From positions 1-32,012 of the forward strand of contig CAMMMH010000016.1 of the NCBI GenBank assembly GCA_946497955.1: a DNA stretch of 32,012 nt, in the 5' to 3' direction. Below are positions 8,885 to 16,053 of this stretch, one piece after another. The notes below the pieces were generated by a model. It did no database searches, was not told the DNA's origin, and saw nothing but the letters and a program-made list of their open reading frames with translations. The stretch is from an uncultured Mycoplasmatota bacterium. Lineage in GTDB: Bacteria > Bacillota_I > Bacilli_A > RF39 > UBA660. Each line of letters opens with the position of its first letter. Within the stretch, counting starts at the first letter, position 1. The position numbers and the translations under genes were made by a program.

Positions 8885-9182
8885 CTTTAACACACCAACC
8901 TTTCCATACATAATTCCTTCTATTAGTTAAGAAAGTATAAGCTTCTATAATAATTGTTAAAATATTATGATAATTAGGAATAGGAATAACAAGAAAAGCA
9001 GAAATTAAACCAGGCATAACCACAAGAATAACTTGCCAATTAGAAGACATTGGAAAAGTCATCAACAAGACAAGAGAAATCAAGACCCCAGTTCCTAACA
9101 ATATCAAATCAAAAGGTTTAAAGTAACCAAGAATAAGTTGACCACTCTTTGTATTAGCAGGTATTAAATAATTATTCACCAT
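8856..9182 (-). CDS. prgI: PrgI family membrane protein (VirB3-like)
   Basis: 108 aa with two membrane segments (about 23-43 and 49-70) and a short basic C-terminus containing the NYVWKGW motif typical of the PrgI/VirB3 group in Firmicutes T4SS. The N-terminal YLIPANTKSG also fits (the IP near residue 7 is conserved in the family). VirB3-like proteins sit in the inner-membrane complex next to VirB4. The usual order prgI then virB4 is kept here, with the small domain gene in between, which it overlaps. The start at 9182 has GGAGTGTGATAT upstream. Assignment is confident from motif plus position. Confidence 0.85.
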   Translation of the reverse strand: MVNNYLIPANTKSGQLILGYFKPFDLILLGTGVLISLVLLMTFPMSSNWQVILVVMPGLISAFLVIPIPNYHNILTIIIEAYTFLTNRRNYVWKGWCVKDVKDVQNNK

Positions 9183-9197
9183 ATATCACACTCCTTT

Positions 9198-11189
9198 TTA
9201 ATGTTTATTATATTGCTGATTAGCTTTTCGTGCACTATACTTAGTTGTATTCTTAATATTACGAGCAGCATCCGCAGCCGTAAACTGTACAGCTTTAAAT
9301 GATTTAACTGCCTTAGCAACCTCTCCAACATTTAATTTTTCATCAACATCACCAAATAAATCCAAATGGCGACTTCTATCAATACCACGAAGATTCTTCA
9401 AATCAATTTGCATTTGTGATGCAAAAGGACCGTCAGTATATTTTCCAGAAAGTACATCACCTATTAATTGCTCCTGTGCATCTTTATAGCTATTTCTAGC
9501 AGCAGTTAACTCCGCTTCACTAACACCATCGGCATTCTGTAAAAGTTCGTATCTTTCTTTTAAATCTTTTACAGATTGACCAGAAGCATCTTTCCAAACA
9601 CTATCAGCATCAGCTTTAGCAAAAATACTTTTTACCAAACTAGAAGCTTCATTATATCCTTCAACTTGCTGATCCATTTTATCAACAGGAGAAGATCCAG
9701 TGAAAGCACTTGAAAATTTATCAATCCCCCTACCAAAAAGAGTTGAATGTGCAGCACGTCTCGTCATATTTCTTTGCATTGCCGAATAAACAGCACCAGG
9801 TGCTTTTTTATCAGTAGTAGCTAAAGTTCTACCACCAACAAAAGCACCACCAATACCACCAGCAACACCAGAAGCACCAGCTCTTAAAACAGATAATGCG
9901 CCTCTACCAATTTTTCCAGGTGTACCTTGAGCCTTATCTCTAAACTCCTGTCCTTCCTGCCAACCAGCTCTAGCACCAGTTACAACAGATCCAGCTAAAC
10001 CTCCTGTTAAAGCAGCAGCTCCTAACATAGTACCAATACCACTAAATAGCTTCCCATCACCTTTGATACCTAACATATCTTGGAAAAACTTAGGAGCATC
10101 TTTCATAAATACTAAAATACCAATTATAATAAATATATTAGCAAGACCAGTAGTTAAGGCATTTGATGTATGTACCCAAGTAACTAAATCTCCATCTCTT
10201 AATAAGATTATCAAATATATACCAAAATAAATAATTATTAGTCTAATAAACAAGCTTAAATAAGTAGAAGTTAATGTCTTAACCCAATTACCAAAAGCCC
10301 CATCTTTTTCCTGACCTGGACTAATATAGGAAATAATAGGAACAGGGGCAATTAATCTTAATAATGCAAGTTTAATAGCCCTAACAGCAACATCTAAAGT
10401 AAATCCAATTATTATAATAGTCATTACAATAGCAACAACTACCCCACCAAATCCTGTATAACTAAAAGCATATGTTTCTCCATTTGCATTACAAGTATCA
10501 TTTATATGGTCTAATAAAGACTCAGAAGTAACTAAAGGATTAAAATAAGGTCCTACAATATCAGGACAAGCTGCAGCCTCTTCATAATTATCAGCTGTTA
10601 TATCATCGTAGCCATCATTTAAAGTTGGTGTAATAAAGGCTTTAGCAATATCTGAAGTAATAACATCACCAACATTTTGCATACCGTTTAATTGAAGTCC
10701 TCCAGAATTTGAAGTTGTACTTGCAGTTTTCGAACCAAGAATTAATTTACCTAAAATATTATCTTCAACAACACTATTTTGAAATTGATATAAAAGTCCA
10801 AATAATATACCATTGTTCTTAATTTGTTCATTTAAAGGATTACCATTTGTATTTGGAATATCAATAGGTACAATAACAGATAATAAGATTAACATAATTG
10901 CAATTCTTTTAACAAGAGAAGCAGCACCTTTTTGTTTATCTTTGAATAAATCAGGATTTACAATAATCTGTAAGAAGGTAATAGTTAATCTAAAAATCAT
11001 AAAAATACCTAATATCATTTGTATTCTTGAATAAAAGGTATCTATAACATCGCCTTGAAAAAAACTTGCATTTGCAATAGTAAAAAATATATTAAAAATA
11101 CCATTCAAAAAGAAATATCCTATACTATCTAATATAGCAAGAAAACCTCTACAAAAATTTGCAAGAAAACCTGGGTAACTCCAAAACAT
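9198..11189 (-). CDS. virB6: VirB6/TrbL-like polytopic channel protein
   Basis: About 663 aa. The N-terminal 400 residues carry around seven hydrophobic segments (roughly 15-50, 60-80, 105-120, 245-275, 300-325, 345-365), with an outside loop at about 125-235 that is rich in Asn/Thr and contains Cys. The conserved LRLIAPVPIISYISPGQEKDG region resembles TrbL/VirB6 family proteins of Gram-positive elements. The last 250 residues are hydrophilic and Ala/Gly-rich (GASGVAGGIGGAFVGG), then helical and charged, probably cytoplasmic. VirB6 forms the inner-membrane channel of T4SS. ATG 11189 is preferred over GTG 11198, because AGAGAAG sits too close to the GTG. A gap of 103 bases with an extended -10 precedes it. 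Confidence 0.87.
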   Translation of the reverse strand: MFWSYPGFLANFCRGFLAILDSIGYFFLNGIFNIFFTIANASFFQGDVIDTFYSRIQMILGIFMIFRLTITFLQIIVNPDLFKDKQKGAASLVKRIAIMLILLSVIVPIDIPNTNGNPLNEQIKNNGILFGLLYQFQNSVVEDNILGKLILGSKTASTTSNSGGLQLNGMQNVGDVITSDIAKAFITPTLNDGYDDITADNYEEAAACPDIVGPYFNPLVTSESLLDHINDTCNANGETYAFSYTGFGGVVVAIVMTIIIIGFTLDVAVRAIKLALLRLIAPVPIISYISPGQEKDGAFGNWVKTLTSTYLSLFIRLIIIYFGIYLIILLRDGDLVTWVHTSNALTTGLANIFIIIGILVFMKDAPKFFQDMLGIKGDGKLFSGIGTMLGAAALTGGLAGSVVTGARAGWQEGQEFRDKAQGTPGKIGRGALSVLRAGASGVAGGIGGAFVGGRTLATTDKKAPGAVYSAMQRNMTRRAAHSTLFGRGIDKFSSAFTGSSPVDKMDQQVEGYNEASSLVKSIFAKADADSVWKDASGQSVKDLKERYELLQNADGVSEAELTAARNSYKDAQEQLIGDVLSGKYTDGPFASQMQIDLKNLRGIDRSRHLDLFGDVDEKLNVGEVAKAVKSFKAVQFTAADAARNIKNTTKYSARKANQQYNKH

Positions 11190-11228
11190 TTCTTTCACTT
11201 CTCTTTCATTAAATATCTATCATTTACT

Positions 11229-11237
11229 ATTATATCA
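11229..11237 (-). promoter_or_regulatory. Extended -10 promoter before virB6
   Basis: The minus strand reads TGATATAAT (TG-A-TATAAT; hexamer at 11229-11234), 40 bases upstream of the virB6 start. The -35 position holds only a weak TTTATC-like match, so this would rely on the extended -10. It sits in the 103-base gap after the last VirB2-like gene, where no clear terminator hairpin is visible. Confidence 0.5.
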
Positions 11238-11292
11238 GAGATAAAATCAAAGATAAATAGCAATTATAATAACCATGCAACAAAAAACATTT

Positions 11293-12210
11293 TCACTGTA
11301 AAGTACAAGTAGTAGCATTAATAAATGATAATAACAATTGTACTAAAGTAGGCACTAAAAATAAACATATAGCAGCAACTAATCTAATAACTAATTTAGA
11401 CTGAGCTTCTTTCATTGCTTTCTCATCAAAGCCTACAACTGCTTTTATAAAATCTATTGCACTAAGTAAAACTACTAAAATAGGTCCTATTATTTTTATA
11501 TAATTTAATATTGTATAAAGTATCCAACCTACAGAACCAGGATCATTTATATCAATAATATCATTGCATTCTAATCCAGGATCATCAAAATCTTCCCTAT
11601 TTAATCCCTCTTCAAGGTATTCCCAATCTTCATCAGGATCTTCATTTCTATTACTACCATTGTTACCAGTTCCAGAACTCAAATCAAAATGTACAACATT
11701 ACCGGTTGGAAAACTAGTATAAATAGTTGCAGGACATGTATCTACTGCATTAAGACTATCAGAAATATCAATACTCCTACCTCTATCAGGATTAACGATT
11801 ACATCCCACTTATTACCATTTCTAGTAAAAGTATATCTAACATTTTGAGAATAGTAAAAACATCCTTCTGTTTTTTGCTGCAATTTAGCATAGGCATTTG
11901 TCCTTTTCGTTTCAGAAAAAGTAACACTACAAGTACCATTATAAGGAGTTTGAACTAAAACGTAAGCAGGACACTCACCTACTTCATAAGAAACTTTTTT
12001 ATTACAAGTAAGGCCATTACTGGTAAAAGAACCACTTAATTCTCCATCCTCATTCGTAAAAATAATATTAGCACCATAATCACAATTAACAACAGTTCCA
12101 CTTAAACTAGTAGCATTCTCAGCTTCATCAGCATAAACAATATCAGTAGTTAAAATATTAAATAACATTATTCCCAAAATAAATACTAATATATATTTTT
12201 TATTACTCAC
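11293..12210 (-). CDS. VirB2-like membrane protein with Cys-containing ectodomain
   Basis: 305 aa. Signal peptide (1-27, ending VYADEA), then an outside domain of about 160 residues with six cysteines (NCDYG, TCNKK, ECPAY, TCSV, GCFYY, DTCPA), an acidic linker (DPDEDWEYLEEGLNREDF), and a C-terminal module with two membrane helices. Those helices flank DFIKAVVGFDEKAMKEAQSK. The helix-loop-helix module matches the two small proteins encoded at 13515-13862 and 13912-14283 (KAV..., D.K..KEAQSKL...R pattern), which have the size and topology of VirB2/TrbC-type T4SS pilins. It is a paralogue of the gene at 12246-13433, with a 212-base identical DNA block. The GTG start at 12210 has GGTGATG upstream. 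The fused ectodomain is unusual for VirB2; its ligand is unknown. Confidence 0.8.
   Translation of the reverse strand: MSNKKYILVFILGIMLFNILTTDIVYADEAENATSLSGTVVNCDYGANIIFTNEDGELSGSFTSNGLTCNKKVSYEVGECPAYVLVQTPYNGTCSVTFSETKRTNAYAKLQQKTEGCFYYSQNVRYTFTRNGNKWDVIVNPDRGRSIDISDSLNAVDTCPATIYTSFPTGNVVHFDLSSGTGNNGSNRNEDPDEDWEYLEEGLNREDFDDPGLECNDIIDINDPGSVGWILYTILNYIKIIGPILVVLLSAIDFIKAVVGFDEKAMKEAQSKLVIRLVAAICLFLVPTLVQLLLSFINATTCTLQ
11354..11565. repeat. 212-bp direct repeat, copy 1 (inside VirB2-like gene)
   Basis: I compared this block base by base with 12307-12518 and found no difference over 212 bases, including synonymous positions. It ends at C/T on one side (11353 versus 12306) and G/A on the other (11566 versus 12519). 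Similarity continues with scattered changes outside. It encodes the two C-terminal membrane helices and the loop between them. Confidence 0.95.
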
Positions 12211-12245
12211 ATTGCATCACCATCAAATCTTAATAAAATAATATT

Positions 12246-13433
12246 TTAACCTAACGTACAAGTAGTGGCATTAATAAATGACAATAATAATTGTACTAAA
12301 GTAGGTACTAAAAATAAACATATAGCAGCAACTAATCTAATAACTAATTTAGACTGAGCTTCTTTCATTGCTTTCTCATCAAAGCCTACAACTGCTTTTA
12401 TAAAATCTATTGCACTAAGTAAAACTACTAAAATAGGTCCTATTATTTTTATATAATTTAATATTGTATAAAGTATCCAACCTACAGAACCAGGATCATT
12501 TATATCAATAATATCATTACATTCTAATGTGTTATCAAAATCTTCCCTATTTAACCCTTCTTCAAAGTACTCCCACTCATCTTCATCATCAATAGGAACA
12601 CCATTTTGTTCATTTATATTGTCATCAATCTGTTTTACTTCCTGTTGCAAACTATCAATTCTGCTTTCATAATTTTTATACTCATCACTATTTTCATCAA
12701 GGCAACCAGATTTTGTATAATCATTTAAAGCACTTCTAGCACTAGAAACGGTAATATTATAATTGTCAGTTATTTGTTGACATTCACGTCCCCACTGAAT
12801 TTTTTCAGGACTTGCCACTGTATCTTTCTCCTCTTGAGTTAATTCATAATTTTGACAACCCATTTCAGTTAACTTATTTCTATTACCCTCTAATAATGCC
12901 ATAGCATTATCAAGTGCATTTTTTTTACTAGTACAAGCTTGAGCTGACTCACTATCAGGATTATCTTTAATCTCTTCATCTCTTATGCTAGTTTCAAGAT
13001 AAGGAGTAAAACTTTGACCATATTTTTTTCTAATCTTATCAACCTGTTTATCAGTATTAGCAGCATATGCAGATCCTTTAGAAGATGCTTTGTTTTGATT
13101 AAAAACTAAATATCTTGGACATTGTTTATTTTTGCCAAACCAATCATCTAAAGCAAACCCTGTACCTTTTTCACTATTATAATTGCCAATTAAAACAGTC
13201 ATTCTTCCATTCGATCCCATATCATATTTACAGCTATATGAAAAACCACCAAAAAACAAAAAAGGGTCACTCCAATTAAATTCACAACTTATAGTACCAC
13301 CGAAAGAATTTTGACCAAGTTGATTTTCATTAACATAGTAACTACATTGCTTTGTAGTTTTTGCCTCTACTCCCACAGGTAATATCATAATACAAAACAA
13401 AACTAGAAAAGCTACCAACATTTTCTTCTTCAT
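12246..13433 (-). CDS. VirB2-like membrane protein with long coiled ectodomain
   Basis: 395 aa. Signal peptide (MKKKMLVAFLVLF..., ending GVEA), an N-terminal Cys-containing domain (QCSYYV, SCEFNW, SCKYD, QCPRYLVF) that shares the C-x-Y ... CPxYLV spacing with its paralogue, then a helical, coiled-coil-like region at about 120-280 rich in Glu, Lys and Asn with four further Cys. The end is the same DEWEYFEEGLNREDF linker and two-helix module as in the gene at 11293-12210. The C-terminal modules are virtually identical while the ectodomains differ, suggesting a conserved membrane base with a variable displayed part. The ATG at 13433 has GAGGTGG upstream and the promoter 13460-13488. Probably a T4SS pilus or surface subunit; exact role unknown. 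Confidence 0.8.
   Translation of the reverse strand: MKKKMLVAFLVLFCIMILPVGVEAKTTKQCSYYVNENQLGQNSFGGTISCEFNWSDPFLFFGGFSYSCKYDMGSNGRMTVLIGNYNSEKGTGFALDDWFGKNKQCPRYLVFNQNKASSKGSAYAANTDKQVDKIRKKYGQSFTPYLETSIRDEEIKDNPDSESAQACTSKKNALDNAMALLEGNRNKLTEMGCQNYELTQEEKDTVASPEKIQWGRECQQITDNYNITVSSARSALNDYTKSGCLDENSDEYKNYESRIDSLQQEVKQIDDNINEQNGVPIDDEDEWEYFEEGLNREDFDNTLECNDIIDINDPGSVGWILYTILNYIKIIGPILVVLLSAIDFIKAVVGFDEKAMKEAQSKLVIRLVAAICLFLVPTLVQLLLSFINATTCTLG
12307..12518. repeat. 212-bp direct repeat, copy 2
   Basis: Identical to 11354-11565 at an offset of 953 bases in the same orientation. A perfect match across third codon positions in otherwise diverged paralogues points to a recent duplication or gene conversion of the membrane module. 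Such a repeat could also recombine and delete 953 bases, fusing the two genes in frame. Confidence 0.95.
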
Positions 13434-13459
13434 AAAAGGTCCACCTCAATCATGATATT

Positions 13460-13488
13460 AGTATATCATTAGATGAAAAAAATAGCAA
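13460..13488 (-). promoter_or_regulatory. Internal promoter before the long VirB2-like gene
   Basis: On the minus strand TTGCTA (13483-13488), 17 bases, TATACT (13460-13465), with TGA just before the hexamer (extended -10). The -35 hexamer lies inside one arm of the terminator hairpin of the upstream gene, so the end of one transcript and the start of the next overlap. The start codon at 13433 is 27 bases downstream. Confidence 0.6.
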
Positions 13489-13503
13489 TTAATACATGCT
13501 ATT
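13476..13503 (-). terminator. Rho-independent terminator after 13515-13862
   Basis: Minus strand: AATAGCA, nine-base loop, TGCTATT, then a run of seven T. The seven-base-pair stem pairs 13481-13487 with 13497-13503. It begins 12 bases after the stop codon of the small VirB2-like gene. The stem is AT-rich, so it is probably partial and allows read-through. Confidence 0.6.
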
Positions 13504-13514
13504 CTAAAAACATT

Positions 13515-13862
13515 TTACATTTCCATTGGATTATTCCAACACTCACTCCATTTAATTAAAGTTTCATTTTCAGTAATACTTCCTACCATTGAAAATACTA
13601 AATTAACAACAGTTACAAAGAAAAATATTAATAAAGCATAAACTAATCTCTTAACAATCCTCTTTAATAAATCTTTATTTTTTTTATCATCACTACTAAT
13701 AACTGCTTTTCCTAAATCAAAAGTACAAAGTACTATTAATATAATAGGTATAGCAATCTGAATAATAGGAAATACTCCCTCTTTAATAACTCTAACGATA
13801 GCATCAAAACCATAACAATTACTATCTATATTTACAACAACTGTATCTAATATACTTATCAT
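13515..13862 (-). CDS. Small VirB2-like two-helix membrane protein (T4SS pilin-type)
   Basis: About 115 aa. A short N-terminus with NCYGFDAI, then two membrane helices (GVFPIIQIAIPIILIVLC and LLIFFFVTVVNLVFSMVG) separated by a charged loop, DLGKAVISSDDKKNKD. It closely resembles the neighbour at 13912-14283 and the C-terminal modules of the two long genes downstream. Size and topology fit mature VirB2/TrbC T4SS pilins. I chose ATG 13862 (start MISILDTVVV) because AAGGTG lies nine bases upstream. The ATG at 13883 has no ribosome site, and the shorter form aligns end to end with the neighbour. The SSDDKK loop has lost the AQSK part of the module. Confidence 0.8.
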   Translation of the reverse strand: MISILDTVVVNIDSNCYGFDAIVRVIKEGVFPIIQIAIPIILIVLCTFDLGKAVISSDDKKNKDLLKRIVKRLVYALLIFFFVTVVNLVFSMVGSITENETLIKWSECWNNPMEM

Positions 13863-13887
13863 ATTAACACACACCTTTTTCATATAG

Positions 13888-13912
13888 AAAAAAATAGCAA
13901 CTTAATTGCTAT
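13888..13912 (-). terminator. Rho-independent terminator after 13912-14283
   Basis: Minus strand: ATAGCAA, loop TTAAG, TTGCTAT, then seven T. The perfect seven-base-pair stem is at 13894-13900 with 13906-13912 and overlaps the TAA stop. It is almost the same hairpin as at 13476-13503, one gene further on. It probably lowers expression of everything behind the first VirB2-like gene. Confidence 0.65.
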
Positions 13913-14283
13913 TAACTTATCTCCGCAGGATAATTCCAACAGTTACTCCACTGGGTTAAAGCCTCATTACCAGTAATTTGTCCTATCATAGAGAACAATA
14001 AATTAAGAAGTGTTACAATAAAGAATACTAATATTGCATAAATACATCTTTTAATTAACTTAGATTGAGCCTCTTTAACAGCTTTATCATCACTAGATAT
14101 AACTGCTTTTCCTAAATCTAATGTACCTAAAACTATCAAAATAATAGGTATACCTATTTGTAAAATAGGGAATAAACCATTCTTAATAATTCTAATTAAA
14201 AAATCAAATCCACGACAATTACTTCCAGGATCAGCTGTTATATCAGTTAAAACTTGCATCATATTCATTAACATCATATTCAT
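13912..14283 (-). CDS. Small VirB2-like two-helix membrane protein, first of the set
   Basis: 123 aa. A Met-rich N-terminus (MNMMLMNMMQVL), SNCRGFDFLIRIIK, a membrane helix (GLFPILQIGIPIILIVLG), the loop DLGKAVISSDDKAVKEAQSK, a second helix, and a WSNCW end. The KEAQSKL string is shared exactly with both long VirB2-like genes, so all four form one family. ATG 14283 is preferred over an upstream start at 14334 because GGAGGAGAT sits directly before it. It is driven by the best promoter in the cluster (TTGACA...TATTAT) and followed by a terminator, as expected for an abundant structural subunit. The two conserved Cys could form a disulfide. VirB2/TrbC pilin role is inferred. Confidence 0.82.
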   Translation of the reverse strand: MNMMLMNMMQVLTDITADPGSNCRGFDFLIRIIKNGLFPILQIGIPIILIVLGTLDLGKAVISSDDKAVKEAQSKLIKRCIYAILVFFIVTLLNLLFSMIGQITGNEALTQWSNCWNYPAEIS

Positions 14284-14305
14284 AAAATCTCCTCCACTTA
14301 CAATA

Positions 14306-14334
14306 ATAATATACAAATTATTCAAATTTGTCAA
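14306..14334 (-). promoter_or_regulatory. Strong promoter of the VirB2-like set
   Basis: Minus strand TTGACA (14329-14334, perfect -35), 17 bases, TATTAT (14306-14311, five of six). It begins just after the stop of the TadZ-like gene and ends 22 bases before the start codon at 14283. It divides the pilus-type genes upstream from the T4SS-type genes downstream. Confidence 0.8.
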
Positions 14335-14337
14335 TTA

Positions 14338-15318
14338 TTACCGCTTAAATAAGCCAAATATTTTACCCCCACTCTCTTTTTCCTTAGTTTTATTAATAAG
14401 TCCTATCTTAGATAGAAAATCTCCAAGCACAGGATTCTTAACTCTATCATTTAATGGTGGAATATTATAAAAGACTTTAGTCTTTCCCTCATATTCGAAA
14501 TCCATAATATCACTATTAGAAAGTAAACTCATATTTAAAACTATCTTTTTACCTTTTAACTCATCAAATATTCGCCTATCTCTTTTCATTAATTTATTAA
14601 GTCTAATACTAGAAGGCTCTATTAAATATAAAACATCATTACAAGCCCCTTCATTACTAGAATCATTCAAATCTATCAATATTATTGAGACATCATTATG
14701 CTTAACAATCTCAGTCATTAAATGTTCATCATCAACAGAAATCATATTACTACTATTAAAATATAGAAAATCATGCCTATTAACTTCAATAGCAATTACA
14801 CTCATACCATAAGACTGTTCCAACTCTTTTTTTAACATATAAATAAGTGTAGTACTTCCTGCATGATCAGTAATATTTTTAATTCCAATAATTCTAGAAC
14901 CAGAAACTACTTTTTCATTAATAGTTGTAGATAAATCATTAAGTTGCTGAATATGAGCTACATCTTTATATGTATTGGGATGATCTAAAAAATATTTAAT
15001 TCCATCAACAGTTGTAGTAAAATTATAAATCCCCATTGAAATTATTTTAGATAAGTAAGCACTAGAAGTTGAAGCTTCTGTATTAGGTAGCAAAAGAATG
15101 ATTTTATCAGCATCGAGACCAATAGATATTTTTTGGATATTAGTTATATCCTCATAATCTTTAATTGCCGTAACATCTAAAATCATTCTTGCATAAAAGA
15201 AGTTCTTGAACATTTCAACAATTTCATCAGCTGTATGAACACCATCAACACTCTTAATAACATCAATATCTAAAGTAGATAGCATTCCTTTCGCTTCGTT
15301 AGCAATTATAACGTTCAA
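14338..15318 (-). CDS. TadZ/CpaE-like protein with degenerate P-loop
   Basis: 326 aa, soluble. The N-terminal 110 residues look like a receiver-like alpha/beta domain (IILLLPNTEAS and MGIYNF strands, with no clear phosphoacceptor Asp). From about 141 it follows the ParA/MinD fold: SRIIGIKNIT, then DHAGSTTLI at 151-159 where a deviant Walker A (GGxGKTT) should be, VIAIEVNRHDF and IILIDLND. Both the signature Lys and the Gly pattern are missing, so ATP binding is doubtful. TadZ/CpaE proteins place the Tad machine at the pole and often carry atypical Walker boxes. The start is a TTG codon (15316-15318) with AAAAGGAGTGA eight bases upstream; no in-frame ATG is near. It ends in GGKIFGLFKR. Confidence 0.75.
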   Translation of the reverse strand: MNVIIANEAKGMLSTLDIDVIKSVDGVHTADEIVEMFKNFFYARMILDVTAIKDYEDITNIQKISIGLDADKIILLLPNTEASTSSAYLSKIISMGIYNFTTTVDGIKYFLDHPNTYKDVAHIQQLNDLSTTINEKVVSGSRIIGIKNITDHAGSTTLIYMLKKELEQSYGMSVIAIEVNRHDFLYFNSSNMISVDDEHLMTEIVKHNDVSIILIDLNDSSNEGACNDVLYLIEPSSIRLNKLMKRDRRIFDELKGKKIVLNMSLLSNSDIMDFEYEGKTKVFYNIPPLNDRVKNPVLGDFLSKIGLINKTKEKESGGKIFGLFKR

Positions 15319-15338
15319 TTATATCACTCCTTTTCCTA

Positions 15339-15785
15339 TCAATAGATTGTCCTAGTTTCACCTACAACTCTTAAAAAATTCCCTAATCCTAAGATATTAT
15401 TAATTACAGGAATATCAATATTAACAAATGTAACAACTGTATAATAAGTACCCTGTCTTTCTCCATCACCATCATTAGTAGTTACATTATGTGGAACATA
15501 ACACCATCCATTATAGTTAGGACACTCAGCATCAGGATTATCATTTTGAAAATTTAATAGTTGTTGATTATTTACATTATAAGTTATTTGATTAATATAA
15601 CTATTTATTTTCTCAAGTGCTTCATCATTATAAGGACCTTCATATTGTTCAATAATATTAACGATTTGATTCTTAACTCGAAATGCTCTTGTATAATTGA
15701 CAGAATAAGCCATATATCCATTAATTAAAAGAACAAAAGCTAATATAATTTGTAAAGTAAAAACTTGTCCTATCGCATCTCTCAT
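15339..15785 (-). CDS. TadE-like pseudopilin
   Basis: 148 aa. The N-terminal membrane helix follows a short leader (MRDAIGQVFTLQIILAF), then a helical stretch (FRVKNQIVNIIEQYEG) and a soluble C-terminal domain with one Cys pair (ECPNYNGWC). This is the layout of TadE/TadF pseudopilins of Tad pili. The leader M-R-D-A-I-G-Q-V matches the first residues of the Flp-like protein encoded just upstream (M-K-E-A-T-G-E-L), suggesting both are processed alike, perhaps after the Gly. The start has AGGATGTG upstream. No prepilin peptidase is present in the window. Confidence 0.7.
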   Translation of the reverse strand: MRDAIGQVFTLQIILAFVLLINGYMAYSVNYTRAFRVKNQIVNIIEQYEGPYNDEALEKINSYINQITYNVNNQQLLNFQNDNPDAECPNYNGWCYVPHNVTTNDGDGERQGTYYTVVTFVNIDIPVINNILGLGNFLRVVGETRTIY

Positions 15786-15812
15786 TATTAATCACATCCT
15801 AACATTTTTTTA

Positions 15813-15983
15813 CTACTTAATAGGTTTTACAACATTAACTTGAGAATTAACATTATCATTCCAACTGTTTTGAATAGCAGGTTGAATAACATTAGGCCAA
15901 AATATTGCAAAAAATGCAGTAATAACACCAATTAGAACGATAGTTACTACAGTCATGTTTAACTCTCCAGTTGCTTCCTTCAT
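15813..15983 (-). CDS. Flp-like small pilin
   Basis: 56 aa: leader MKEATGELN, one hydrophobic helix (MTVVTIVLIGVITAFFAIFW), then PNVIQPAIQNSWNDNV and a short polar end. Size, single helix and position right after tadC fit an Flp/type IVb pilin, the main subunit of Tad pili. The usual G-XXXX-E processing motif is not exact: Glu directly follows Gly. An 82-residue reading from 16061 exists, but the real start is ATG 15983, with AAAGGAGAG upstream and a dedicated promoter (16018-16046) that lies inside the longer reading. Own promoter plus small size fit an abundant fibre subunit. Confidence 0.75.
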   Translation of the reverse strand: MKEATGELNMTVVTIVLIGVITAFFAIFWPNVIQPAIQNSWNDNVNSQVNVVKPIK

Positions 15984-16017
15984 TAAAACATCTCTCCTTT
16001 CATATCTTACAAATATA

Positions 16018-16046
16018 ATTATAACAAATAATTTTAATTTTGTAAC
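16018..16046 (-). promoter_or_regulatory. Promoter of the Flp-like pilin gene
   Basis: Minus strand GTTACA (16041-16046), 17 bases, TATAAT (16018-16023), with TGT directly before the hexamer (extended -10). It lies wholly in the 70-base gap behind tadC and about 35 bases before the pilin start, as expected for extra expression of a fibre subunit. Confidence 0.65.
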
Positions 16047-16053
16047 TACTTTT

